Position numbers and translations under genes: made by a program | Shown here: positions 1-7,530 of the stretch, in pieces | Position numbering within the stretch: position 1 is the stretch's first letter | Layout: each line of letters begins with the position of its first letter | NCBI GenBank assembly: GCA_045226255.1 | Contig: JBGVCG010000001.1 | Span: forward strand, 26,695-90,694 | Direction of reading: 5' to 3' | Origin: UBA1181 sp045226255 | GTDB lineage: Bacteria; Bacteroidota; Bacteroidia; Bacteroidales; Paludibacteraceae | Length of the DNA: 64,000 nt | Notes under the pieces: generated by a model | The model's database searches: none | What the model was told of the DNA's origin: nothing | Seen by the model: the letters and a program-made list of their open reading frames with translations, nothing else

Positions 1-470
1 TTTTTCGCGTTCACCATGAAAGTGAGGGCGTCCCGTGCGATCGGTTTTTCCAGCAAGGTCACCCCCTGCTCCTCCGCATAGGCTTTCTCGTCGCGGGAGA
101 TGCTTCTGGCGGTAATGATAATGTCCACCTTATCATCAATAAGATTGACGAACGACCCATGCGTGTTATTGTTCAGCAAACGGTTGAGCAGCAGGTCTCT
201 CCTCGTCTCCTCGTCACATGTATAGTCAGGCTCCACCTGCTTTGGAGCATCCTCCTGGCGCTGAATAAACGGGCTGTATTGCCACTCGTAGTCATACCCC
301 AACACCTTACACATCAGGATGAGCCGCAACGGACTGGTCGATTCAGAGCCATCCAGTATAGGAAAGTTGCTTGTCGTGATGTTCAGCTCCGGATTCGTCC
401 CGAGAGCCTCTATTCCCCTACAAGTAATGGCGAGAAAAGAGAAAATGATAAAAATGAACTGTTTTTTCAT
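1..470 (-). CDS. PstS-like phosphate-binding protein, partial (3' end outside window)
   Basis: An open frame runs without a stop from an ATG at 470 down to base 1 on the minus strand (156 codons); the rest lies outside the window. The product starts with a hydrophobic signal peptide (MKKQFIFIIFSFLAITC) and contains the stretch DGSESTSPLR followed by DDKVDIIITARSISRDE and a 'KPIARDALTFMVN' segment. This pattern is typical of PstS-type periplasmic phosphate-binding proteins (PBP superfamily), where the Ser/Thr-rich loop contacts the anion. The Cys at residue 17 could make it a lipoprotein, but the lipobox is weak. Whether pst transporter genes follow cannot be seen. Family assignment is fairly confident; the ligand is inferred. 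Confidence 0.72.
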   Translation of the reverse strand, partial: MKKQFIFIIFSFLAITCRGIEALGTNPELNITTSNFPILDGSESTSPLRLILMCKVLGYDYEWQYSPFIQRQEDAPKQVEPDYTCDEETRRDLLLNRLLNNNTHGSFVNLIDDKVDIIITARSISRDEKAYAEEQGVTLLEKPIARDALTFMVNAK

Positions 471-492
471 GGATCGTATCGATTAATATTTT

Positions 493-533
493 CAAAAAGA
501 AAGAGGTCAAAGATATAAAAATCCATGACCTCT
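493..533 (-). terminator. Rho-independent terminator-like hairpin
   Basis: AGAGGTCA (502-509) pairs with TGACCTCT (526-533), and on the minus strand the stem is followed by a T-rich tail (TTTCTTTTTG). It sits 13 nt past the stop of the T9SS gene at 546. The loop also contains TATCTTTG (minus strand, 508-515), a good Bacteroidota -7 element with a TTG 22 nt upstream, so the same DNA may serve as promoter of the PstS-like gene. Confidence 0.55.
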
Positions 534-545
534 CTCACAAAAAAA

Positions 546-2933
546 TTATTTTACTATAACTTTCTTAACATTGGCATGTCCATCGATTGCCAATTGCACC
601 AGATAGACACGATTCTTGTCAGCCGTCATGGAATAAGAATAGTCACCACTCTCCAATAATTTTTCATTCAGAGCACTGCTAACCACATTTCCTTCCAAAT
701 CGATCAAGTTCAAAGTAACAGTGGCAGGCTTGTCCAACGAGAAATTCGCCGTCAGGCCTTCGGATGACAACGAAATGTTGAATTCCTTAAAGTTGCTATA
801 AGATACGCCTGCAGATTCGTCTTCATCAATGAACCTACCGCTTCTCAATGTAGGAGTATCTTGGGAAAGAATCCTCTTGACATAAGCCGTGAAATTCGAC
901 TTGATTGATCTATACGTCTTAACAGAGTTGTTCTTCACCCTCTCAGAGAACGACGAACGGACTTTTTCCATCACATTAGAATACTTGCTCAACGTAAGGT
1001 CTCCAATCAATTTTGTAGAAGCGAGACTATTACCCTTTTCAAGTTTCAGGAAAACAGTATGCAAAAGTTCTTTGTTCGCTTGGCAATAAGCCAACAACTC
1101 CTTATACTCTTTACAATCTGCGATATCATCAGGGTTACTGAGGGGGGTATTCTTCACCACATCTTCCCATTTGCCATAGAGGGTTTGGAATTGGAAATCG
1201 ACCTTTGGAGCTACTTGCGCCGCACTTCTCGCCATAAGGGCTCTTTCCTCATCATCAAAATCGACATATTCGATTCTAGACACGCCCTCAGCAATTTCCT
1301 CCGCCAATGTTTGGGATCTATACGATGGACTTTTCACGTAATATTCAACCACCTGTCCATAGTCAGGTCCACTAAGGGCATGACGAGGGTGGAACACTCT
1401 ACACAATTCACCACACTTACTTTCCCAATCATATCCATGGACATTTCCATCCGCACCATTACGGACAGAGCCATGGGTATATCTTCTGCCGTAGAAACCA
1501 ACAATAGCCCACAAGTCTACGACACTGTTACTTTCCGTCGCACCGCTTCTCGTAAGACCTCTTGACGCATAAAAATTGTCAAATGCAGTCAAAGCATTTG
1601 GGGAATAGAAAGAAGAACCTTCCATAGGAGGCCACTCCCAATAAGAGGTGATACCTCCCGACCATGAAATACAATTATAATCGCCAGAGCCAGGAGATGA
1701 CATGATCGCATCATCAAATTTCAAGTTAGGGAAAAATGGTGCGGTACCGGAATCTTTGCACCTCATGTACAGATCACATTGTCCCGTTGGATTATACGAG
1801 CCAAAGGCAGACAACAAAACCGCATGAACTGGTCGAGTATATTGTTTCCTCACACGAGAGTTCGAACCCCAGGAAAAGTCTCCACTACCATAATAGTCAT
1901 CATTGTACGCAACGATCACACCAGGAGCAGCACTTCCCTCTTCTATCCACATCATAGGGTCTACAGTACTATTGCAGGTAAATGTGTTATAAACCCAATC
2001 CGTACCTTGCAAACACCTTACGCCATAGTTGTATACAGGTACATTCCCAATATGTTGGCCATTGATATTCACATCACACAAGCCTGACACTCCATTTGAG
2101 TAAGAGCGAACGCGCACACAATAAAAGCCTGATTGAGGAATAATAATATTCAATGAAGCTAACCCGTTTTTTGATTTTTTACTCCATGAATAGGTTTCCG
2201 CATTCTCCAAGCTGAAGAGCTCCAACACATGGGTGAAATATCTCGAACTAGACGTGCTTATAGACGCTGTATCATTAGCTTGGAAATACAAATACGAATA
2301 GAATGTATATTTCAACGGCACATTCAATTTATATTCAAAGTCATACAACGGATTCTCAATCTGTCTAGACAGAGTTCCCTCCGTATAACCAAACGTATCA
2401 ACCCTAGCAGCAACAAGTCGAGTTAAATCCTTCATGTCTAATCCCCGCTTGTACGAAGCATAAGATTTTGTATCCATGCGCGCATCCTCAAGAGTTTTCG
2501 CGACCCTAACATGTTCCACATTAGGTGTAGCAGGAAGCTTACAAGAGACAGCAATTATATTATTCCCTTTTTTTAACCTAACCCTCTCTGGCACAAGGAC
2601 ACATTGCCAATCGTCAGAAACCGGTTTCAACGTACTAATATCCTTCGAATCATTGACAGAAACACTATAAGGGAAATAAGATCCATCTTTATTTTTTGAT
2701 GGAAGCATCCAAAAACTAAGATAATAAATTCCTGCACTAGGCGCAATGACTTCAAACTGGGTTGTACCAGTTCCCTTAACGGCTACCGTAATTGCCTTCT
2801 TTTTTATTAGCACTTCATGTCCCAAATCCACATGTTTTTCAAAATAAGCAGTTTCCTCTATCTTTTGAGAGAAAATCGGACTACACACAGCAAATAGTAG
2901 CCCCCAGACAATAAACAAAGTTCTTTTCCCCAT
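546..2933 (-). CDS. T9SS-sorted secreted protein of unknown function
   Basis: The frame stays open to 3005, but the ATG at 2933 gives a clean signal peptide (GKRTLFIVWGLLFAVCSPIFS, then QKIEE), and a -7 promoter element lies inside the longer reading (2984-2991), so 2933 is preferred (795 residues). The mature protein would start with Gln. The middle holds an aromatic and Cys-rich region (DYNCISWSGG, then WAIVGFYGRR, GYDWESKCGE and FHPRHAL), which hints at a folded, perhaps enzymatic, domain of a family I do not recognise; the NC-x-x-W core recalls small uncharacterised Bacteroidota domains. The last 75 or so residues are a T9SS type-A sorting domain (FSLDKPATVTLNLIDLEGNV, ending VYLVQLAIDG...KKVIVK). 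It should be exported through the outer membrane and attached to the surface or released. Confidence 0.78.
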   Translation of the reverse strand: MGKRTLFIVWGLLFAVCSPIFSQKIEETAYFEKHVDLGHEVLIKKKAITVAVKGTGTTQFEVIAPSAGIYYLSFWMLPSKNKDGSYFPYSVSVNDSKDISTLKPVSDDWQCVLVPERVRLKKGNNIIAVSCKLPATPNVEHVRVAKTLEDARMDTKSYASYKRGLDMKDLTRLVAARVDTFGYTEGTLSRQIENPLYDFEYKLNVPLKYTFYSYLYFQANDTASISTSSSRYFTHVLELFSLENAETYSWSKKSKNGLASLNIIIPQSGFYCVRVRSYSNGVSGLCDVNINGQHIGNVPVYNYGVRCLQGTDWVYNTFTCNSTVDPMMWIEEGSAAPGVIVAYNDDYYGSGDFSWGSNSRVRKQYTRPVHAVLLSAFGSYNPTGQCDLYMRCKDSGTAPFFPNLKFDDAIMSSPGSGDYNCISWSGGITSYWEWPPMEGSSFYSPNALTAFDNFYASRGLTRSGATESNSVVDLWAIVGFYGRRYTHGSVRNGADGNVHGYDWESKCGELCRVFHPRHALSGPDYGQVVEYYVKSPSYRSQTLAEEIAEGVSRIEYVDFDDEERALMARSAAQVAPKVDFQFQTLYGKWEDVVKNTPLSNPDDIADCKEYKELLAYCQANKELLHTVFLKLEKGNSLASTKLIGDLTLSKYSNVMEKVRSSFSERVKNNSVKTYRSIKSNFTAYVKRILSQDTPTLRSGRFIDEDESAGVSYSNFKEFNISLSSEGLTANFSLDKPATVTLNLIDLEGNVVSSALNEKLLESGDYSYSMTADKNRVYLVQLAIDGHANVKKVIVK

Positions 2934-2983
2934 AAAATAAAACGAATTAAATAAAGTTAATAATGATTTTACATTTAGCAATA

Positions 2984-2991
2984 CAAATATA
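2984..2991 (-). promoter_or_regulatory. -7 element (TATATTTG) of the T9SS gene
   Basis: TATATTTG on the minus strand matches the Bacteroidota -7 consensus TAnnTTTG. No clear -33 TTG sits at the right distance. Its place about 50 nt upstream of the ATG at 2933, and inside the longer reading, supports that shorter start. Confidence 0.45.
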
Positions 2992-3218
2992 TATAATACT
3001 CCCATATTTTAATATCCTACCTTAGGTTTATTTGTATTTTTTGACTATTTTCAACATACAATTCACACAAAAATTCATAAAAACACGACTCGCACTTCGC
3101 GCAAAAAAAAAAATCGACTCGCATCAGGACGAACCCGAAACGAGCCAACTTGCCTACAGAACGGCCGAGGCGTTACCCCAGCTATTTATTTGTCTTTATT
3201 GCAGAATGAGACGTTGCA

Positions 3219-3250
3219 GGGGATGATGCGTAACACATTCTTTCATCCCC
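3219..3250 (-). terminator. Hairpin after lipocalin-like gene
   Basis: GGGGATGA (3219-3226) pairs with TCATCCCC (3243-3250), 19 nt past the stop of the lipoprotein gene at 3269. There is no run of T after the stem on the minus strand, so termination is plausible but not certain. Confidence 0.4.
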
Positions 3251-3268
3251 CGACATTCCTCTATGACA

Positions 3269-3778
3269 CTACTTTTTCTCCAACATGTAGACATTCGTAA
3301 AATCCAACGACCCACCTTTGCGATCATACGCCAAAACCATTGATTTATCGCTGATTTTTCTGATACGATATTTTTCAATTTTATTTCTGCAATCGTTTAT
3401 AGTAATTATGCAAAAATTCTTATGAATTTCATTTACGGACGCATCAACCTCCTTAAAATCATCTTCCAAGTTCTCTCTTGAGCTCACCTTCGAAGGCGTC
3501 ATGACAAGGGAGTCTCCTTTTATGGCATAAGTCCCTTCGACAAGGATGAATCCACGTGCAAAGCTCCATTTATACGAGCCTGAGGGATCGAACTCGAACC
3601 TTTCATATAAGAATTCTTTTTTGCCATTTTCTATAACCGCCTCGCCTATTTCGTCCCCTCTATTCTCACACACATAGTCCGTCGCCACCCATGTTCCCAC
3701 TATATACTTCTTGGCCCCGGAACAACTAGACAATCCTAAAGCACAGAGTGCGACAAATATTTTAGCTAAATACCTCAT
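3269..3778 (-). CDS. Small lipoprotein, lipocalin-like
   Basis: A 169-residue product starts with a lipoprotein signal (MRYLAKIFVALCALGLSSC, with lipobox LSSC). After it comes 'YIVGTWVATDYVC', then alternating strands with 'GSYKWSF', 'GTYAIKGDSLVMTP' and a closing 'SKVLEKK'-like end. 'GTW' near the start and 'G-x-Y-x-I-x-G-D-x-L' repeats are typical of the small lipocalin-like lipoproteins common in Bacteroidota. The ligand is unknown. It is similar in style to the lipoprotein at 28496, which has the same GEWKC and SIMGDSICFSP pattern, so the two may be distant relatives. It stands alone between hairpins. Confidence 0.65.
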   Translation of the reverse strand: MRYLAKIFVALCALGLSSCSGAKKYIVGTWVATDYVCENRGDEIGEAVIENGKKEFLYERFEFDPSGSYKWSFARGFILVEGTYAIKGDSLVMTPSKVSSRENLEDDFKEVDASVNEIHKNFCIITINDCRNKIEKYRIRKISDKSMVLAYDRKGGSLDFTNVYMLEKK

Positions 3779-3893
3779 AATACAATAGTTATATAATTTT
3801 CATTTCGGAGGATAAAAGTACGAAAATATACTTGTTGGTTGAATTAAGGATATAATAAAAATTCACACGACACCCCACAGATAGGGTCAGAGG

Positions 3894-3920
3894 CAGTATG
3901 TAAGGATTCCTTACATACTG
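3894..3920. repeat. Perfect 13-bp palindrome in intergenic repeat island
   Basis: CAGTATGTAAGGA (3894-3906) is followed by one base and then its exact reverse complement (3908-3920). A weaker inverted repeat, 'GAACAAGTTCCTGTTCC', follows at once. There is no gene from 3779 to 4286; this stretch is a repeat island. Confidence 0.7.
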
Positions 3921-4027
3921 ATTCTCGAACAAGTTCCTGTTCCTTGAAAATGTTATTTATAGGCTGAGTCACGTTGTTATGTGTTGTTTGAAACTATAAA
4001 AACATCATACCAAAAGGATTTCCGTGT

Positions 4028-4110
4028 CGCCCCTTCAGGGCTCTTCCCTCCCCTCATCAATCGCCCAGGGGTTTACACCCCTGGCTGTGCTATAACGCCC
4101 CATCGGGGCT
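4028..4110. repeat. REP-like palindromic repeat cluster
   Basis: Three GC-rich hairpins in a row: GCCCCTTCAGGGC (about 4030-4042), CCAGGGG-TTTACA-CCCCTGG (4065-4084) and GCCCC-ATC-GGGGC (4097-4109), with the phrase 'GGCTGTGCTATAACG' between the last two. I recall near-identical strings as dispersed intergenic repeats in many Bacteroidales genomes (established by memory, not checked). A related GC-rich cluster with 'CCCCGAAGGGG' lies near the other end of the window. Confidence 0.65.
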
Positions 4111-4185
4111 GGAGAGCGTTGCGAATTGGGAAGGAATACTCGCTCAAAAACGAATTTTTACACCCCATAAAACAATACATTATGC

Positions 4186-4230
4186 TATAAAAATTGGGCT
4201 TGCCCCCACAAATCATAGGAACAAGCCCAA
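4186..4230 (-). terminator. Terminator of the lysC-lysA-GT-mazG cluster
   Basis: TTGGGCTTG (4194-4202) pairs perfectly with CAAGCCCAA (4222-4230). On the minus strand the stem is followed by TTTTTATAG. It lies about 57 nt past the mazG stop. Confidence 0.7.
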
Positions 4231-4243
4231 CTAACTCTTAATC

Positions 4244-4271
4244 GACTACGTCGAACAAACGTGTCTTAATT
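4244..4271. repeat. Short dispersed repeat, copy 1
   Basis: The motif GACTACGTCGAAC followed by AACGT and TCTTAATT occurs here and, with two changes, at 17715-17742. Both copies sit within AT-rich 'TTAATTCTTAA' filler just downstream of minus-strand genes. Function is unknown. Confidence 0.55.
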
Positions 4272-4286
4272 TTTAACTTTTAATTC

Positions 4287-5084
4287 TTAACTCTTACCTT
4301 CCCTCTCCTTCTCCTTCGCCTCGTTCCAGTACCGGTCCATCTCCTCCAAGGACATATCCTTGAGGTCCTTGCCCTTCATCAGGGTCTGCTCCTCCACGTA
4401 ATTGAAGCGGCGGATGAACTTCTGGTTACACTTCTCCAAGGCGTTCTCAGGGTTTATCTTGTACAAACGGGCGGCATTCACCATGCTGAACATCAGGTCG
4501 CCAAACTCCTCCTCCATCTTCTCGGCGTCGAGGTTCTTCACCTCCGTCATGAGCTCGTCGAACTCCTCCTTGACCTTGTCCCATACCTGCTCACGCTCTT
4601 CCCAGTCGAAGCCCACATTGCGGGCCTTGTCCTGGATACGGTAGGACTTGATCAGTGCAGGGAGCGCATCCGGCACACCCGAAAGGACGCTCTTGTTACC
4701 GTCCTTCTCCTTCCGCTTGATCTGCTCCCATGTCTGCTCCACCTCGCCGGCCGTCTTCGCAGCACCTTCGCCGAAGACGTGAGGATGACGGAATATCAGT
4801 TTGTCACACAACGAGTTGCAAACATCAGCGATGTCGAAATCATTCGTCTCGGAGGCAATCTTCGCATAAAAGACGATATGCAACAGGACATCCCCCAACT
4901 CCTTGCGGATATCCTTCATATCCTTCTTCATGATCGCGTCGCACAGCTCGTACGTCTCCTCGATCGTGTTCGCACGCAACGACTCGAACGTCTGCTTCTT
5001 GTCCCATGGGCACTTCAGCCTCAACTCGTCCATCACGTCCAACAAGCGTTGGAACGCCTTCAACTTTTCTTCCGTCGTATTCAT
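4287..5084 (-). CDS. mazG: Nucleoside triphosphate pyrophosphohydrolase MazG
   Basis: This 265-residue protein matches full-length MazG, which hydrolyses (d)NTPs to the monophosphate and pyrophosphate and serves as a house-cleaning enzyme. Both tandem MazG modules are visible. The first has 'CPWDKKQTFESLRANTIEETYEL' followed by 'KELGDVLLHIVF'; the second has 'FDWEEREQVWDKVKEEFDEL' followed by 'EEFGDLMFSMVNAAR'. The acidic E-x-x-E and E-x-x-D pairs bind Mg2+. The start at 5084 is chosen because GAGGAT lies 6 nt upstream; the upstream TTG codon is unlikely. It follows the glycosyltransferase by 45 nt and is probably co-transcribed with it. Confidence 0.92.
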   Translation of the reverse strand: MNTTEEKLKAFQRLLDVMDELRLKCPWDKKQTFESLRANTIEETYELCDAIMKKDMKDIRKELGDVLLHIVFYAKIASETNDFDIADVCNSLCDKLIFRHPHVFGEGAAKTAGEVEQTWEQIKRKEKDGNKSVLSGVPDALPALIKSYRIQDKARNVGFDWEEREQVWDKVKEEFDELMTEVKNLDAEKMEEEFGDLMFSMVNAARLYKINPENALEKCNQKFIRRFNYVEEQTLMKGKDLKDMSLEEMDRYWNEAKEKEREGKS

Positions 5085-5129
5085 AAACAAATCCTCAATA
5101 AAAACGATTCACAGCAACAGCGCCACGCA

Positions 5130-6314
5130 TCACTTCCACATGGCATTCCTCTTCTCCCCGATCTTACCCAACGTGCGCACGTGCAGGGTAATGAACGGAA
5201 GGATCATATCATACAGCAAGATGGAAAGGGTGAACTTCCTCTCCTTCAACGCCTTGGAGTTCTTCGAGAAGACCACCAACTGGGTGATGAAACGAACGAG
5301 GAACAAGAAGGCCACGATGCCCATCGATATGAAATCGGTCCAAACGGCGAACATCACAAGCAACACGATCGTCAAGAAATAGAAAATATAACGGGAGATG
5401 ATCTCCGAACTGATTCTGAACTTCGTGGAAGGCAGGTACTCCGCATAGGTCTCCATCTGCTTCTCACGCTGGAAAAGGAAGGACTTCATGTCCAAGTCAC
5501 GGTGCGACCAAGTGACCGCCTCCGGCTCCACGCACACCGCCGTGTTCTGCTTGGTGGCGATGTCACGGATCAGCAGGTCATCATCGCCATAGGAGAGAAT
5601 CAGGTGGGAAGTGAAGCCCTTCTTCGCGAAGAAGAGGTCCTTCGTATAGGAGAGGTTGCCGCTCACACCACGATAAGGCTTATGCTGCAAGGCAAAGCCC
5701 ATGAAGCGCATCGCCTCGAACATCATGTCGTAGGCGATCATATCGTCCAAGAAACCCTTGTTCCCCTTGTAACCCGTGTAACCCAGCACGACTGAGGTGC
5801 CGCTGGGATAGTGGCGCATGATGTTGGCGATCCATTGGTCGCTCGCTGGCTCACAGTCCGCATCCACCAGCAAGAGGTGGTCGTAGTGCGCCGCTTTGAT
5901 GCCCACCGTCACGCACATCTTCTTACGGCTCATGTACTTCGCACCCATCGGCAGGAAGGTCTGGTACAGGTTAGGATACTGCTCCGTCATCTTCTTCAGG
6001 AGGTCCGTGCTCTCGTCCGTGGACCCATCATTGACCACGATCACTTCGAACTTGGGGTACTTCTGTTTCAGTACCGCCGGCAAGAAACGAGCCAGGTTCT
6101 CCGATTCGTTCCTCGCGCAAATAATGACTGACACCGCTGGTTTATTGGTGGAGAGCCGCACATCGTTCTTGTCTATCCTATTCTTGAAACGGAAGATTCC
6201 GCTATAGTACCTGAAATAGAAATAGAGTTGTAACAGCAGTGCGAATAGGAAAACGCCCAACAACACCCACACATACACCTTGTATTCAGCCACACGCAAC
6301 AAATAATCTTCCAT
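5130..6314 (-). CDS. Membrane-bound family 2 glycosyltransferase
   Basis: The 394-residue protein has one N-terminal membrane helix (about residues 15-33), a GT2 catalytic domain and two to three membrane helices at the C-terminus (about 305-350). The GT-A signs are 'VSVIICARNESENLARFLPAVL', 'VIVVNDGSTDES' and the metal-binding 'LLVDADCEP', then 'YGDDDLLIRD' and 'QREKQMETYA'. This layout is typical of processive or lipid-linked inner-membrane glycosyltransferases. The sugar and acceptor cannot be read from sequence. It lies between lysA and mazG, so the neighbours do not reveal the pathway. Confidence 0.85.
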   Translation of the reverse strand: MEDYLLRVAEYKVYVWVLLGVFLFALLLQLYFYFRYYSGIFRFKNRIDKNDVRLSTNKPAVSVIICARNESENLARFLPAVLKQKYPKFEVIVVNDGSTDESTDLLKKMTEQYPNLYQTFLPMGAKYMSRKKMCVTVGIKAAHYDHLLLVDADCEPASDQWIANIMRHYPSGTSVVLGYTGYKGNKGFLDDMIAYDMMFEAMRFMGFALQHKPYRGVSGNLSYTKDLFFAKKGFTSHLILSYGDDDLLIRDIATKQNTAVCVEPEAVTWSHRDLDMKSFLFQREKQMETYAEYLPSTKFRISSEIISRYIFYFLTIVLLVMFAVWTDFISMGIVAFLFLVRFITQLVVFSKNSKALKERKFTLSILLYDMILPFITLHVRTLGKIGEKRNAMWK

Positions 6315-6329
6315 TTTCGCTATATTTTG

Positions 6330-6366
6330 TTAGACTTTAGACACTAGACTTTAGTCTTAGGTCTTA
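6330..6366. repeat. Imperfect TTAGACT/TTAGTCT repeat tract
   Basis: A run of related 6-8 bp units (TTAGACT, TTAGACAC, TAGACT, TTAGTCT, TAGGTCTTAG) fills the gap between the glycosyltransferase start and the lysA stop and overlaps the stop codon. Such heptad-like tracts occur between Bacteroidota genes; function is unknown. Confidence 0.55.
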
Positions 6367-7530
6367 GAATTCAGTGGAGAGGTAGCCTTTCGGCAAACGT
6401 CTCAGGTTGTAACCCGACGCCATGATTTCACCGTATGCACCAGCCGAACGAATCGCCAGGTAATCACCACGTTTCGTTCCGTTCAACATGACATCCTTGT
6501 CGAATACATCCGACGACTCGCAGATTGGTCCCACCACGTCATACTTCTCCTCCTCCGCATCCGAGGAGATGTTCTCGATACGGTGGTAAGCCTGGTACAA
6601 CGCAGGGCGGATCAGATCCGTCATGCCCGCATCCACGATGGCGAACTGCTTCTCCTTGCCCTTCTTCACGTAAGTCACCTTGGTGATCAAGCTACCGCAC
6701 TGCGCCACGATGGAACGTCCCGGCTCGCAATGCAGCTGCTGTCCAGGGCGCAGCTTCAGGTATTTGGAGAAGAGGCGGAAATAGGCCTCGAAATCAGCGA
6801 TAGGCATATGGTTCGGATGCTCATAGTTGATACCCAAACCGCCACCGATATTGATGTTCGCCAGACGAACACCCATAGCCTCCATCGCATCCTGCAACTC
6901 GTTGATTTTCACGCAGAGGTGCTCGTATGAGCTAAGGTCCGTGATCTGCGAACCGATATGGAAATGCAAGCCGATCAGCTTCAAGTTCTTCAATGAATCG
7001 AACATCTTCACCACGTCGGCCAAGTCATCCATGTTGAAACCGAACTTGTTCTCGTTCAAGCCCGTCGTGATGTAATGGTGCGTATGCGCATCCACGTTAG
7101 GATTCACGCGGAGCTCCACGTTCGCCACCTTGCCCTTCTTGCCTGCCAACTCGTTGATCACCTCCAATTCAGGGATAGACTCAGCGTTAAAGCAGAAGAT
7201 ATCATTATCCAACGCAAGGTTTATCTCAGGGTCCGTCTTACCCACGCCGGCAAAGACGATCCGGGAGGCAGGGAAACCAGACTCGATGGCGGCCTTCACC
7301 TCATTACCGCTCACGCAATCGGCGCCAAGGCCCTTCTGAGCGATGATTTTCAACACCTTAGGATTCGCATTGGCCTTTATCGCGTAATGCACAATGGCAT
7401 GATTCGCCTCCGACTCCCTCTTCACCAAGTCCAGCGTCCTGTTCAACACATCAACATCGTAATAATAGAAGGGAGTCTCCACACCCCTAAATTTATCGAT
7501 GGGGAAGTTCCCCTTAACTACGTTTGTCAT
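6364..7530 (-). CDS. lysA: Diaminopimelate decarboxylase
   Basis: LysA (388 residues) removes CO2 from meso-diaminopimelate to give L-lysine, using pyridoxal phosphate. The PLP lysine is in 'HYAIKANANPKVLK' near residue 52. Further fold-III decarboxylase signs are 'GADCVSGNEVKAA', 'LHFHIGSQI', the phosphate-binding 'INIGGGLGI', 'EPGRSIVAQCG' and 'GPICESSDVF' with the active-site Cys. The ATG follows the lysC stop directly (TAA then ATG, no gap), so the two are very likely translationally coupled. The pairing places aspartate activation and the last lysine step in one unit. Confidence 0.95.
   Translation of the reverse strand: MTNVVKGNFPIDKFRGVETPFYYYDVDVLNRTLDLVKRESEANHAIVHYAIKANANPKVLKIIAQKGLGADCVSGNEVKAAIESGFPASRIVFAGVGKTDPEINLALDNDIFCFNAESIPELEVINELAGKKGKVANVELRVNPNVDAHTHHYITTGLNENKFGFNMDDLADVVKMFDSLKNLKLIGLHFHIGSQITDLSSYEHLCVKINELQDAMEAMGVRLANINIGGGLGINYEHPNHMPIADFEAYFRLFSKYLKLRPGQQLHCEPGRSIVAQCGSLITKVTYVKKGKEKQFAIVDAGMTDLIRPALYQAYHRIENISSDAEEEKYDVVGPICESSDVFDKDVMLNGTKRGDYLAIRSAGAYGEIMASGYNLRRLPKGYLSTEF

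Noticed and set aside
159..518. 119-codon plus-strand frame at the left edge
   Set aside because: It lies opposite a minus-strand frame that reads as a clear PstS-like protein running off the window edge.
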